From positions 23,394,604 through 23,458,603 of the forward strand of contig NC_133790.1 in the NCBI RefSeq assembly GCF_003597395.2: 64,000 bases of DNA. The letters run 5' to 3'. Of this stretch, positions 1 through 24,418 are shown one piece after another. The DNA comes from Chelonoidis abingdonii (Eukaryota; Chordata; Testudines; Testudinidae). Within the stretch, counting starts at the first letter, position 1; every line of letters starts with the position of its first letter. Position numbers and translations under genes: made by a program. The notes under the pieces are model-generated. The model had not been told where the DNA came from and ran no database searches. It worked only from the letters and a program-made list of their open reading frames with translations.

Positions 1-1045
1 CTCCAGGAACTGGGGCTTTACAAAAAAAACTCCAAATAGTGCAAGATTTGTAATTATAATCACAAAGATTGACGACACTGCTAAAGAGAAATATACAGTG
101 GGAGGTGCCAAAAACCTTCACTATTGGAGCTGCCTTTCTGGTTCTTGACAGGCATGGTTAATCCAGTCGTCCTTTCCAGAGTAATTAATTAACTGCATGC
201 AAATAGGAAAATACTGGCCATACCATTATAATATGCGTCTCATATAGGTGATAGGAAAAGAATCCTAAAGGTGCAATGTATAATAAAGGCAACAAGATTT
301 TGATCCTTCATGATCTAAGCCACCTCATACTAGTGTAATAGAAGAAATTCAAACCCCTCAAGTGAGTATTTTGAGAAGCAAGCACAGAAACAGCTATATT
401 TTCAGTAAACATGTCATTTGTAGAAACATCTTTATCGATCTGATTTCAGAGATATTGAAATGTGGGAACTGAGGTGCTCAGCACCTCTACAAATCAGATC
501 ATGTTTCTTTTAGGCCCTTAAATGTGGTATGATTCTACTACAAAAAAATCCTCAAAGGTAATACAATCCTGTTCCCTAAGTGACATAAGTAGAAGACTGA
601 TTCAACTATATTCTGTTTCTCACAAATGTTATGAGTCATAGCATTTTTCAGTTTAATCCTCCTGGTCTGACAGGCCCTCTATCTCTTGCCAAGCTGTAGA
701 CATTTACAACCCATGTGTCACTGAGATTTTTTTTCAGTGCTAATTATACTAATTCCAATTTTAAATAGTACACATAAGTTATGTACTTATGAGGGTTAAT
801 AAATTGTAAACATATGGTTAAATCCAGTAAAGTCAGCTCAGTTTATTGAAATACTAACTTGTGTCAATATTTTGGCTTGAATCTGTGCTAAACAAAGTTT
901 GACATTCCTGTAATTGCTTTGAAGACGCATGCAGTACCTAGGACATTGGTTGTAGCTGTTTCTTCATCTCCTGCTAGTGCATCTTTGCAGCGTACGCCTA
1001 AAAATCTATAAGTGAAAAAAATCCTGAACAAATGCTAAGCCGAGA
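1..1045. other. AT-rich intergenic sequence upstream of RAB35
   Basis: No coding exon, RNA gene or recognisable repeat was seen in this stretch. It is AT-rich, CpG-poor and has stops in all frames at short intervals. It lies upstream of the RAB35 CpG island and could belong to a distal intergenic region or to an intron of another gene whose exons are outside the window. Confidence 0.5.
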
Positions 1046-1047
1046 CA

Positions 1048-1240
1048 CACTCATAGACTTTAAGGTCTGACGGGACCATCATGATCATCTAGTCTGCCCT
1101 CTTGCACATTGCAGGCCCTATAATCTCACCCATTCACTCTTATAATAGACCCCTAACCTCTGGCTGAGTTACTGAAGTTCTCAAATCATGATTTGAAGAC
1201 TTCAGGTTACAAGGAATCCACCATTAACACTAGTTTTGGC
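1048..1240 (-). mobile_element. CR1 LINE 3' end fragment
   Basis: Reads as the reverse complement of the turtle-type CR1 3' end: 'ctcatagactttaaggtctg', then 'catctagtctgccctcttgc', then the tract containing 'aatcatgatttgaagacttc'. The same word order is found in the longer minus-strand copy at 8738-9540. Only the last ~190 bp are present, as expected for 5'-truncated LINE insertions. Confidence 0.85.
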
Positions 1241-1244
1241 TCTA

Positions 1245-2400
1245 ACAAGAACAATATTTCTATAGAAAAGTAATTTGGGAAAATACTGTTAAAGCTACAG
1301 CTTCTGTGAATAATTTTTAAAATGTTGTTAGGCTTTGCCAGTTCTCTGTCCCAGCTCTACCTGAAAGTTTTAGGGTATGTGTGAACCTCACTTTGCAATT
1401 GCAATAGTCACTGCAAGTGTGCTCGTACAGAAACCTCATTGTGAATTACACTAGCAGAAAAGTGAGCTGCAAGGTGGCTGCAGGACAAATGGAACTCCGT
1501 CTTGTATACCTGTCCTGGGAAGATGGATGACTCATTGTACAGCTTCATAGGGTGCAGCTGCATACAAAAAATGACAGCTGTCAGTCTTATTGGACCATAT
1601 CTCCATACAAGAGTAGGCATAGCCTTGCACTCGACCATAGGCCACACCTGTTTAGCAAAAAGGGCAGCAGTCCATGGGCTCCACCTACATATTGGATTAT
1701 TGCAGAGGTGGGTCTTCTTCATGCTCAGTGGATTTCAGCTGTAGGTTTCAGTTAATGGAAAATGAGGTAGCCACAGGCATAGTTGCAGAGCTATGCAGGA
1801 GCCAGGCATTGCGTCAGCTGCACAGGGATGCATCTTTCTATTAAAAATGAGAACTTAATTCCAGAGCTGCCAGCGACCCTTTCACCATATGACACAGGAG
1901 GGCATTCCAGAAGCTGTCAGGGGCTATGCTTCCTGAGAGAGAAGGGTAGGAGCAGGCTTTAGTGTGGCCTGCCTGGAAGGGAGGCTATTCCAGCATATGG
2001 AAGGCAATGGCAGCTGCAGGGCTACCAACTCTTTCAACAGTTGGTGGTTTGTTTTGTTCTTAAATCCTCAGCTCCTGGAGTCATGTGACTGGTACTCTCA
2101 GCCCTCCTGGCTGCTTGAAAACGGGACCCCACAAGGCCCAGAAGCCAGACAGCAAATAGAGCCCAACTCTCAGTGTTGTTAAAAATCTCACCATTTTTTA
2201 GCCTCTCTCGTTTGACTGGGGCCCTGTCTCGAGGCAGGTGAGGGAGCCATAGGCCTTGCCCTTTGCAACCTGTAATTGGGCAGCCCACTCATCACAGCGG
2301 AGGGGTCCTTTGTAGTGGCTCCCTGCTCTGAGGCAAGGATGGGTGGGGGCCCTGTCACAGCAGGTCCAAGGGCTGGGAGCCTGTCTGAGGAAGGCAGTGG
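1245..2400. other. Intergenic sequence leading into the RAB35 promoter
   Basis: GC content rises gradually towards the CpG island. Short open frames on both strands have no recognisable domain or codon bias and overlap one another, so I treat them as chance. No transposon family was recognised with confidence. Confidence 0.4.
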
Positions 2401-2514
2401 GATTCCTGGGGGGAGGGGCACTGTCCCGACTGAAAAATGGGCGCGAAAACTACTGAGGGGACTTGAACCCCTCAGTACACATGCGCCGGAACACAGCGGC
2501 GTCTGGCGTCAAAA

Positions 2515-2704
2515 CGCGCATGCGTCCCTGAGCCCCTCGCTAGCCTCGGAGTGACACGGGCGTAGGCGCACAGGTAAAGAGAGGAAGTGAGCGTTGGTCC
2601 CGAAGGCCGATAGAACGGGGCGGTATTGCGCATGTGCAGTGGGGTAGCAGAGCGGCTGGCGGTCTCCAGCTGCAGAGCGCGGCTGAGGTGGTGCGCGTGC
2701 GCAG
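2515..2704. promoter_or_regulatory. Cluster of NRF-1-like sites
   Basis: Three palindromic GCGCA(T/C)GCGC-like words occur just upstream of the RAB35 start: CGCGCATGCG at 2515-2524, TGCGCATGTGCAG at 2627-2639 and TGCGCGTGCGCAG at 2692-2704. They match the NRF-1 binding consensus, exactly or with one mismatch. NRF-1 commonly drives CpG-island housekeeping promoters. Binding itself is inferred. Confidence 0.6.
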
Positions 2705-2840
2705 TGTGAGCGCTCGGGGTGTTGCTGCCGCCGCTGTCAGTTCCGGCTGTTTGTTCGGGAAGTGGATCCGGCCCGGAGCCGCCGCCGCCTGAGGAGACCC
2801 CACCTCTCCCGCCGCCCGGAGCTTCCGCTCCCCACCGGCC

Positions 2841-16906
<14,066 letters not shown>

Positions 16907-17320
16907 TGCCATTTCCCTGTTGCAGAGACTCTGCTCTGACAGATCAGCCCCTCCTAGACTTGGGCTACTTCACTGGGGCAGGCTTTGGGAGGACTTCCTC
17001 AGTTTTGTGCCGTTATTTAAAGATTTTTCTCCATGTTTTCTATCAAGAGGCGCTGGCACCTTACCATGTTAGTGCCAAGAAAGTATCGGATGGACTCTTG
17101 CCCCTTCTCTCGTCCCCTGCTCATTCCAGTGCGCCTTGTAGACAAGAAAGGACGTTGCCTACCAAGTCGACTGATTAACCCAAGAGTTTGTACATAATGT
17201 ATATTGCTTTAACCATCTGCACCTCCCTCTTGTCACTTTGGCTTATGCCTTCTTAATGTCAGCCAATCATGAACTGCAGTTATCTTTTTAAAGATAGAAT
17301 ACAAAGTTCTTAACTCAAGT

Positions 17321-17585
17321 AGGCTTCAGGCTGGCAGCGATTGCTGCTGGGGCCTTGGGCTTCATTTTGTTTGGGCTCCAGGCTGGCAACTGGTGCCCCT
17401 GGGGCCTTTGGCTTCACTCTGAGTTCCAGACTGTTACTGGGGCTTCAGCTTCATTTTTCTAGGTTCTGGGGTTGCTGCTGGAGCCTGGGGTTTCACGTTA
17501 CCAGCCCTGGGCTAGCGGCTGGTGCTGGGTTTCACTTTGCCATACTCCAGGTTTGTGGCAAGGGCCTTGGTTTTATGTTTGCTTT
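17321..17585 (+). repeat. Imperfect minisatellite in RAB35 3'UTR
   Basis: About six decayed units of roughly 40-52 bp are built on 'ggggccttgggcttcatttt', 'ggggcctttggcttcactct', 'ggggcttcagcttcattttt', 'ggagcctggggtttcacgtt', 'gtgctgggtttcactttgcc' and 'agggccttggttttatgttt'. Several units are preceded by a 'ctccaggctggcaactg'-like module. Confidence 0.7.
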
Positions 17586-19363
17586 GTGGTGCAACCCAGC
17601 TGTACCTGTGCTCTTTAGTTTGTATCAAGATATTTAAAAACAATGGGATTTATTTGGATTTAAACTTTAAAAAAAAAACAAAATGAAACTAAACTCCAGT
17701 GACTTCTGCTTCTGGGTCTGCTGGTTGTTCCAGGCGAGGGTCCAGACACTTGTTGAGAGCAACAAAACAGTGTGAATCTGCCAAAAAAAAGCCGCTCATG
17801 TTGCCCTGTCCACAAGTAGATCTGAATTCAAATGTGAATGCTGGTGGCCAAGCATTGCTTCAAGAGAGATGGAACATGTGGAAGTGAATCCAGCTCTTTT
17901 GGTTGGTGTCTGGATCCAACAGTTGCTGCAGGATCATTCCCAGGAGTCTCCTGCCAGAGGAGGACTGCTTTCTCGAATGTAAAGAAATGGAAAGCTATTG
18001 CTTGCATTATGTGGTGATGGTTGTGGATAGGGGTTTTCTTTGGTAATGTACTCTGGTCTCACTGTGCTGAACAGACAGCATTCCTCTGGCCTTCATTGGC
18101 TTTTGTGGGAAAATAAGGGCTCAGTTCATCAGTCCCTGAATAGATATGCTCAGAGGCTGAGACTGTCATGGCAGGTGCAGGATGTCTTTGGGTTGCTAAC
18201 ATGTGTTCATCAACTGATTCTCTATGTAAAAAGGAAATTCTCTTGAAATACTGACTGGAAAGGGGTGGGGGTGGGGTGTTGGCTTCTGGCTTCATACTTG
18301 ACCTTGAAGATGACACAGCACTCAGGTGTCAGCAGATGGTCCTCCGGAATCACTGGCCTTAGGTTTGGTAGGGCATGTCCCACTGACATCCATGAGCTTG
18401 GAATAATCCCAATCACACCCAGGAAAGGCTAAATTGAAATCACTTATTTATTTTGCCGGCCTTTTTAGATTCTTATGGTTCGTGGTAAAAGCCCTGATCA
18501 TACAATCACATCACAGATCAGTCTGACTTTAAAGATTTTTTTTCATGCAAACCATGAATGTGTGACAAGTTTTTAACCAGTGCAAGTGTTGGGAGTGTAT
18601 AGCAGCTGCCTTTTCCCATCTCCCATCTCTCTTCTGCACATATCTATCCATGTTTCAATGGTAACTCAAGAGTAAAAATGAGCTGGGGATATTGGGATGA
18701 TACTGCTAGAGTGAGCACTGCATGAATGACAAGATGTGCATTGGTTGCTTCTGCAGGTGGTAGCAAAAATTACACCAGGCATCCACCCTATGTGTTTCCA
18801 ATGTGGAATATAGCATATGTACCAGGAAGTAGCTCTGTCAACCTTCTCTATCCCTTCCTATTGAAATGAAGCTGGCTTGTGCCACAGTTCCCACTCTGTG
18901 GGCCCGACTTGAATTACATTGATGGGGCTCGTGTGCTGAAGAGTTGTAGGGTAGGGGTAAAGGGTATAGGCAAAAGTAAAGGGGAAAACTGAATTTGTTG
19001 GAACTGATGTAATAAAGTGAGGAAATGGTGCACCTGATCTGGAGTGTTTTGATGTGGAAAGGTTAGTTCTCATTCAGTCCAGGTCTTTGTGGTGGCAGGT
19101 GTGAGCTTTGCCAATCCAGCAGTCCAATTTCCTGGCTTGAAGTGGGATTTTTTTTTAGTGCTGCCTCTACTGGCTGTAGAGGAGCAGCTGTCTACCTGCT
19201 GCTGCCACTGAGTATTAGTATTGGGGTATAGGGACTGCATCTCTAGTGGTGCTGATGTGAAGTTTCCTAATGTTAAGCGATGGAATGTCTAACTGGTTTG
19301 CTAGGATTATTTCTGTATTGACAGTTTCTAATTATGCTTTTTAAATAATTTTAAAAAACTAAA

Positions 19364-19369
19364 AATAAA
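19364..19369 (+). terminator. RAB35: Candidate RAB35 polyadenylation signal
   Basis: Canonical AATAAA in an A-rich context, followed within 30-60 bases by T/G-rich sequence. It is the best-placed signal before the DIRS element begins at 19781. Alternative earlier or later sites cannot be excluded. Confidence 0.55.
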
Positions 19370-19814
19370 GGTTACAAGATGCCACATCTTCCTTTTGAAG
19401 GTCTGTTTCCTCTGCTGTCCAGCACCTGGAGCTGGGTTCTCCCCCGCCTTGCCTCCATCCTCTCGTTATATGTGCTGCTTTTGGGGGGGAGGTGTTTTGG
19501 AAGGAGCAATGGCTGTCTTCAGTCATCTTGCTGCCCTGGGATTTTTCGCTCTGTTTAGTGGAGCTGTGTATTAAATCTTTCTTTATGGGTTGAAAATTGA
19601 TGATTTGCACTTTATTCCTTCATTCCTGTCCCAAGGGAAAGCTTTGGAGACTTCATTTACAATTACACAGGATAGAGTTGGAACTCCAGCAGAGTCTGGA
19701 GCTCTTTGTTAGAGGCAGGAGAGGACAAATACTAATTAATAAAATAAGAGGCTGATTTCCCACACCCCCCGCACTGCAATAAGACAGTTACTCACCTTTG
19801 TAACTGTTGTTCTT

Positions 19815-20005
19815 CAAGATGTGTTGCTCATATCCATTCCAGTTAGGTGCGCGCGCGCCGCGTGCACGTTCGTTGGAAGATTTTTACCCTAGCAACACTC
19901 GGTGGGTTGACTGGGCGCCCCCTGGAGTGGTGGCACCGGATGCATACCCCTGCCAACCCAACCGCACCTCAGTTCCTTCTTGCTGGCTACTCCAACAGTG
20001 GGGAA
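19815..20005. repeat. DIRS left inverted terminal repeat
   Basis: Matches the reverse complement of 25725-25934 almost continuously, sharing 'ctcatatccattccagttag', 'ggaagatttttaccctagca', 'acactcggtgggttg' and 'ctgggcgccccctggagtgg'. This is the 3' end of the minus-strand element. Confidence 0.9.
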
Positions 20006-20017
20006 GGAGGGTGGGTT

Positions 20018-20122
20018 TGGAATGGATATGAGCAACACATCTCGAAGAACAACAGTTACAAAGGTGAGTAACTGTCTTTTCTTCTTTGAGTGCTTGCTCA
20101 TATTCATTCCAGTTAGGTGATT
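20018..20122. repeat. DIRS internal complementary region
   Basis: The first half (20018-20078) is the reverse complement of the outer left end (19781-19842), sharing 'gaacaacagttacaaaggtg' and 'agtaactgtc'. The second half (20080-20122) matches the complement of the outer right end, 'gagtgcttgctcatat...ccattccagttaggtg'. In DIRS elements this junction copy is thought to template completion of the ends through a circular intermediate. Confidence 0.85.
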
Positions 20123-20134
20123 CCCAAGCCTTAC

Positions 20135-20926
20135 CTAGGTGGTGGGGTCAGAGCGAGATGTGGCAGAATGCAAAACTGCTGAGCCAAAGGCTGCATCATC
20201 TCTTGACTGTTGAACCAGAGCACAATGTGAAGCAAAGGTGTGGACCGAGGACCAGGTAGCTGTGCGACATATCTCCTGGATAGGTACACGAGCCAGGAAG
20301 GCAGCAGATGAAGCCTGAGCCCTGGTAGAATGCACGGTGATGTGGCTTGGGGAAATATGAGCCAAATCATAACAAGTGCGGATGCACGCTGTCACCCAAG
20401 ATGAGATCTTCTGAGAGGAAACAGGTAGGCCTTTCATTTGGTCTGCTACCACGACAAAGAGTTGGGGCGTTTTACGAAACGGTTTTGTCTGCTCAGTATA
20501 AAATGCGAGCGCTCTACAGACCTCCAGGGAGTGCAATTGTTGCTCCCGTCGCGCCGAGTGTGGCTTTGGGAAGAAGACCGGGAGAAAGATGTCCTGGTTA
20601 ACATGAAAGGCCGAAACCACCTTAGGGAGGAAAGCCGGGTGTGGTCGCAACTTCACCTTGTCCTCGTGGAACACAGTGTACGGCGGATCCACCGTAAGAG
20701 CCCTAAGCTCAGAGACTCGTCTGGCCGATGTAATGGCTATGAGGAAAGCTGTCTTCCAAGACAGGCATAGCAGCGAGCAGGTTGCTAACGGCTCAAATGG
20801 GGGAGACATAAGTCTGGTTAAAACCAGGTTGAGGTCCCAGGTCGGGGCTGGGCGGCGTACTTGAGGGTATAAGCGCTCCAAGCCCTTGAGGAACCTCGAA
20901 ACCATAGGGTGTGAGAACACGAACAA
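20135..20926 (-). CDS. DIRS tyrosine recombinase (catalytic domain)
   Basis: A 263-residue frame with the tyrosine recombinase layout: first Arg in TSARRVSEL (residues 69-70), the H-x-x-R motif HSTR (199-202) and the terminal motif WSSVHTFASHC (225-235). In DIRS recombinases the position after FASH is the nucleophilic Tyr, but here codon 235 (20222-20224, minus TGT) is Cys. The N-terminal core-binding part continues upstream in a different frame (for example SIFDYLWSLKQQGLAVSSLR at about 20998-21057), implying a small indel near 20937. The family recombines a circular cDNA into the genome. This copy is probably inactive. Confidence 0.85.
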   Translation of the reverse strand: MFVFSHPMVSRFLKGLERLYPQVRRPAPTWDLNLVLTRLMSPPFEPLATCSLLCLSWKTAFLIAITSARRVSELRALTVDPPYTVFHEDKVKLRPHPAFLPKVVSAFHVNQDIFLPVFFPKPHSARREQQLHSLEVCRALAFYTEQTKPFRKTPQLFVVVADQMKGLPVSSQKISSWVTACIRTCYDLAHISPSHITVHSTRAQASSAAFLARVPIQEICRTATWSSVHTFASHCALVQQSRDDAAFGSAVLHSATSRSDPTT

Positions 20927-21185
20927 CCACCTTCGCCTGGGTGGAAGGTAGAGATGGCTGCCAAGTGTACCCTCAGTGACGATACTGCTAGACCCTGCTG
21001 TTTGAGAGACCAGAGGTAGTCGAAAATAGAGGGGATAGAGACCTCAGTGAGAGTAAGATTAAGTGTTTCGCACCAGCAGGAGAAACGCTTCCACTTGGCC
21101 AGGTACGTTGACCGGGTGGAAGCTTCCTGCTACCCAGGAGAACTTGTCCTACTGATTCAGAGCAACATAACTCTGATTGACTGAT

Positions 21186-21584
21186 TTACCCACGTAGCAG
21201 CCACATTGTGAGGTGAAGAGCCTGCAGGTCTGGATGGCGAACCCTGCCGTGGTCCTGAGTTATGAGGTCTGGGTGGAGTGGCAGGGTAATTGGATTGGCT
21301 ATCGACAGGTCGAGCAACGTGGTGTACCAGTGCTGCCTAGGCCACGCTGGAGTGATCATGATGATGCGTGCTCTGTCCCTGCAGAGTTTCAGCAGGACTT
21401 TGTGAACCAGCAGGAACAGTGGGAAGGCATAAAGGAGCTGGCTATTCCACGGCATCAGGAAAGCGTCCGAGATCAATCCCGGGGAGAGACCTTGGAAGGA
21501 GCAGAATGTCTGGCATTTCCTGTTCTCGCGGGAAGCGAACAGGCCTATGTGGGGAAATCTCCACTTCTGGAAAACAGAATGCAT
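21186..21584 (-). pseudogene. DIRS post-RNase-H domain
   Basis: A 132-residue open stretch containing IGLFASRENRKCQTFCS, LLYAFPLFLLVHKVLLKL and RIIMITPAWPRQHWYTTLLD. This block regularly follows RNase H in DIRS and related YR retroelements, and in DIRS has been likened to a Dam-type methyltransferase. Which activity it has is uncertain. It is in the same frame as the RT block, so the original polyprotein probably ran RT-RH-this domain. It follows directly from the RNase H relic (FLPGVRNTLADRLSR). Confidence 0.7.
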
Positions 21585-22097
21585 AACGTCCAGGCGAATC
21601 GACCACTCGTGAGACAGGAAAGACCTGCTGAGTCGATCCGCCAGGGTATTCCGAACACCTGGGAGAAAGGACGCTACCAGATCTATCGAGTGGGCTTTGC
21701 AAAAGTCCCAGAGTTGGATGGCCTCCTGACAAAAGGGGGGAGGACCGTGTCCCTCCCTGTTTGTTTATGTAGTACATGGCCGTTGTGTTGTCTGTAAACA
21801 CAGAGACACAACAGCCTCGCAACTGTTGCTGGAATGCCTGGCACGCCAGGCGGACTGCTCTCAGTTCTCGGACATTTTATGTGTAATGCCATCGCTCCTG
21901 AGAGAAGACCAAAGGCCTTGAGTACGAAGGTGACCGAGGTGAGCACCCCAGCGAGAGATGACGCGATGACGCATCCGTCGTCAGGGACATTGAGGGTTGG
22001 GGCGGATGGAACGGCATCCCTGCACACCAGGGAGGGAGTTAGGCACCATTTCTAGGGAAGCCTAGGGTGCTCGAGGGAATGGTGACTATCGTTGTCT
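21585..22097 (-). pseudogene. DIRS RNase H region, frame-broken
   Basis: Pieces of RNase H appear in different frames: SVFTDNTTAMYYINKQGG (near 21750-21800), then FLPGVRNTLADRLSR (near 21615-21660) after a frame change that coincides with a C/T homopolymer run at about 21731-21744. Upstream of it 'VPDDGCVIASSLAGVL'-like fragments represent the first Asp motif. RNase H removes the RNA strand during reverse transcription; here it cannot be made as one protein. Confidence 0.7.
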
Positions 22098-22907
22098 CTA
22101 TTGGGTCCCTGCCCAGGCGGGTATACCGAAGTTGAGCCAAACTTGGAGAGGATGGAGGCGGAGCCTGGCATGTTTGGTTACAAATGTGCAGGTAGCCATG
22201 TGACCCAGGAGACCGAGGCAAGTGCGAGCCAAGGTCATTGGGAAATTCTGTAGACCTCGGATGATTGTTGCCATCGCCTGAAACTGCAGCTGTGGTAAGC
22301 AGGCTCTGGCTAGATTGGAGTCCAGGATAGCTCCTATGAAGTCTAACCTCTGCGTGGGAACCAGAGTGGATTTTTCTATATTGATCATCAGGCCTAGATG
22401 TGTGAATAGGTCCTTGACGATGCCCACATGCTGAGTGACTTGTGTCTCGGAGGCCCCTCGGATGAGCCAATCATCCAGATACGGAAAAACGTGTATCCGA
22501 CGTCGGTGGAGGTAGGCAGCGACTATGGCCATATACTTTGTAAATACCCTTGGGGCTGTAGAAAGGCCAAATGGCAGGACTGTAAACTGGAGGTGCTGAT
22601 GGTTGGCTATAAAGTGGAGGTATCTCCTGTCCGGAGGAAGGATGGCGATGTGAAAGTACACGTCCTTCATATCGAGGGCGGCATACCAGTCTCCAGGATC
22701 CAAGGACGGGATAATGGTCACCAGGGATACCATGTGGAACTTCAACTTTATCATAAAGTGGTTGAGTCCTCGCAGGTCTAGGATAGGTCTGAGACCTCCC
22801 TTTGACTTGGGGATTAGGAAATAACAGGAGTAAAACCCCTTACCCCTTTCATCCATCGGTACCTCCTCTATAGCTTCTATGGCAAGGAGTGTCCACACCT
22901 CTTGCAA
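22098..22907 (-). pseudogene. DIRS reverse transcriptase domain
   Basis: A 269-residue open stretch covering most of an RT: GKGFYSCYFLIPKSKGGLRP (residues 22-41), LDMKDVYFHI with the first catalytic Asp (82), LPFGLSTAPRVFTK (111-124) and YLDD with the paired Asp (143-146). It ends at a TAG (22098-22100) within the connection to RNase H, where an intact polyprotein would continue. It copies element RNA into cDNA in intact relatives. Neighbours are gag to the right and the RNase H relic to the left. Confidence 0.88.
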
Positions 22908-23028
22908 GAGGAATTGCTCGTGAGAGGGGTCCTTGAAGAGGGACAGGGTTGGAGGGTGGGAGGACGGGGTTCAAATAAATTGGAGGTGGTACCCTCCTCC
23001 ACCGTGCGTAGGACCCAGCAATCTGAAG

Positions 23029-23862
23029 TTAACTGGGACCACGCCGGGAGGAAGTAGAAGAGACGGTTGGAGAAGGGAGGAGAGGGATCCTGGCCTGTAA
23101 CTGGTACGCCGCCCTTGGGCGCACCTTCAAAAGTTTTGTCTTTGGTCCCGGTGGTGGTTTTGAGGGACCTTGATTTTGGCCCCCTTGGGGTCCTGACGGT
23201 CGTCTGCGACCACTTTGGCTGTGCCGCCTGCCAAAGTCCTGTCTTTGTCTAGGCACAGAGTACGGGCGGTGAGGCTGGGGACGGAAAGGCCTGCATTGGG
23301 TCACCGGCGTATACATGCCGATAGACCGCATTATGACCCTGTTGTCCTTCAGGCTTTGCAGCCTGGGGTCAGTCTTTTCAGAGAAGAGGCCTTTACCATC
23401 AAATGGTAAGTCCTGAATGGTATACTGCAGCTCTGGTGGGAGGTTTGAAACCTGAAGCCATGAAATGCGCCTCCTGGCAACACCTGAGGTCAGAGTCCTG
23501 GCTGCTGAGTCTGCTGCATCCAATGAGGCCTGGAGGGAAGTTCTGGCCACCTTTTTCCCTTTCTCCAAGAAGGCAGTGAACTCTTGGCAGGAGTCTTGAG
23601 GGAGAAGCTCTGTAAACTTACCCACCACCACCCAGGTGTTATAATTATAGCGGCTAAGCAAGGCTTGTTGATTTGCCACCCGGCGCTGTAGGGCCCCTGC
23701 AAAGTACACCTTGCGGCCGAGTAGATCCATTCGTCTAGCCTCCTTCGATTTCGGGGCTGGCACCTGCTGGTCATGGCATTCCCTCTCATTAACGTACTGG
23801 ACAACTAGTGAGCAGGGAGGAGGATGGACATACAAGTACTCGTACCCTTTAGAGGGCACCAT
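23029..23862 (-). pseudogene. DIRS Gag-like protein, C-terminal part
   Basis: A 277-residue frame with the DIRS gag features KVYFAGALQRRVANQQALLS and YNYNTWVVVGKF, a helical region, and a basic Pro/Gln/Arg-rich tail (RRHSQSGRRRPSGPQGGQ). It is in the same frame as 23872-24132 and separated from it only by a TAG at 23872-23874 and a few codons, so a single nonsense change split one ORF. Expected role: RNA-binding structural protein. Confidence 0.75.
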
Positions 23863-23871
23863 ATATTTACG

Positions 23872-24132
23872 CTAGACTCCCCTGGCCGCAGGAAGGATAA
23901 AGGCTGGGGACTGCCATATAGTATCAGCATTCGCCTGGATGGTCCGAGTAAAGGGTAGGGCCACTCTAGTGGGGGCATCCACCAATAGAATGTCCACTAC
24001 CGGGTCCTCTACCTCCGGGACCTCCTCCATCTGGAGGTTCATATTGAGTGCTACCCTCCTTAGGAGGTCCTGATGGGCTCTCAGGTCGATTGGAGGAGGG
24101 CCTGAGGAAGGATGTTCCTGCCACCATCTCAT
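23872..24132 (-). pseudogene. DIRS Gag-like protein, middle part
   Basis: Acidic and aliphatic segment containing PPIDLRAHQDLLRRVALNMN and a VPEVEDPVVDILLVDA stretch, ending at the in-frame TAG (23872-23874). It continues in the same frame into the piece at 23029-23862. The true start lies further right, where frames change. Confidence 0.65.
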
Positions 24133-24418
24133 CTGGAGAAGAGGAAGAGGAGATGCCGGCGACGAGCGGGTCCTGGGTGGCCTGTTGCTCTTGGGCGATC
24201 TCCTGCTCCAGAGGAACCTGGGAGTCTGGTGGGTGAACTGGGGCTTCCTCTGCAGCAGTCGGAGGGGGGACGGCTAACCGTCGCCTCTTGCACTCGGTGC
24301 TCTGATGAGACAGAGCGGGATGGAACTACTAGTACGCCTTGGGCCTGGTGGTACGCCCAAGATGTCCAGAAAGATCACTGGGGTCCTTGGTCCTTGGTCC
24401 TGGGTCTCTTGGAAGACT

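Larger units (their letters stand above)
16907..19390 (+). other. RAB35: RAB35 3'UTR (predicted)
   Basis: Follows the TAA directly with no splice site needed, and runs about 2.4 kb to an AATAAA with a T/G-rich downstream stretch. The length is in the range of vertebrate RAB35 transcripts. It includes an imperfect minisatellite at 17321-17585, an A10 run near 17669 and a G-rich tract near 18258. The real end must come from transcript data. Confidence 0.65.

Noticed and set aside
21213..21797. 194-residue + strand frame in the DIRS element
   Set aside because: Antisense shadow of the RNase H and post-RNase-H region; the minus-strand reading carries the family motifs.
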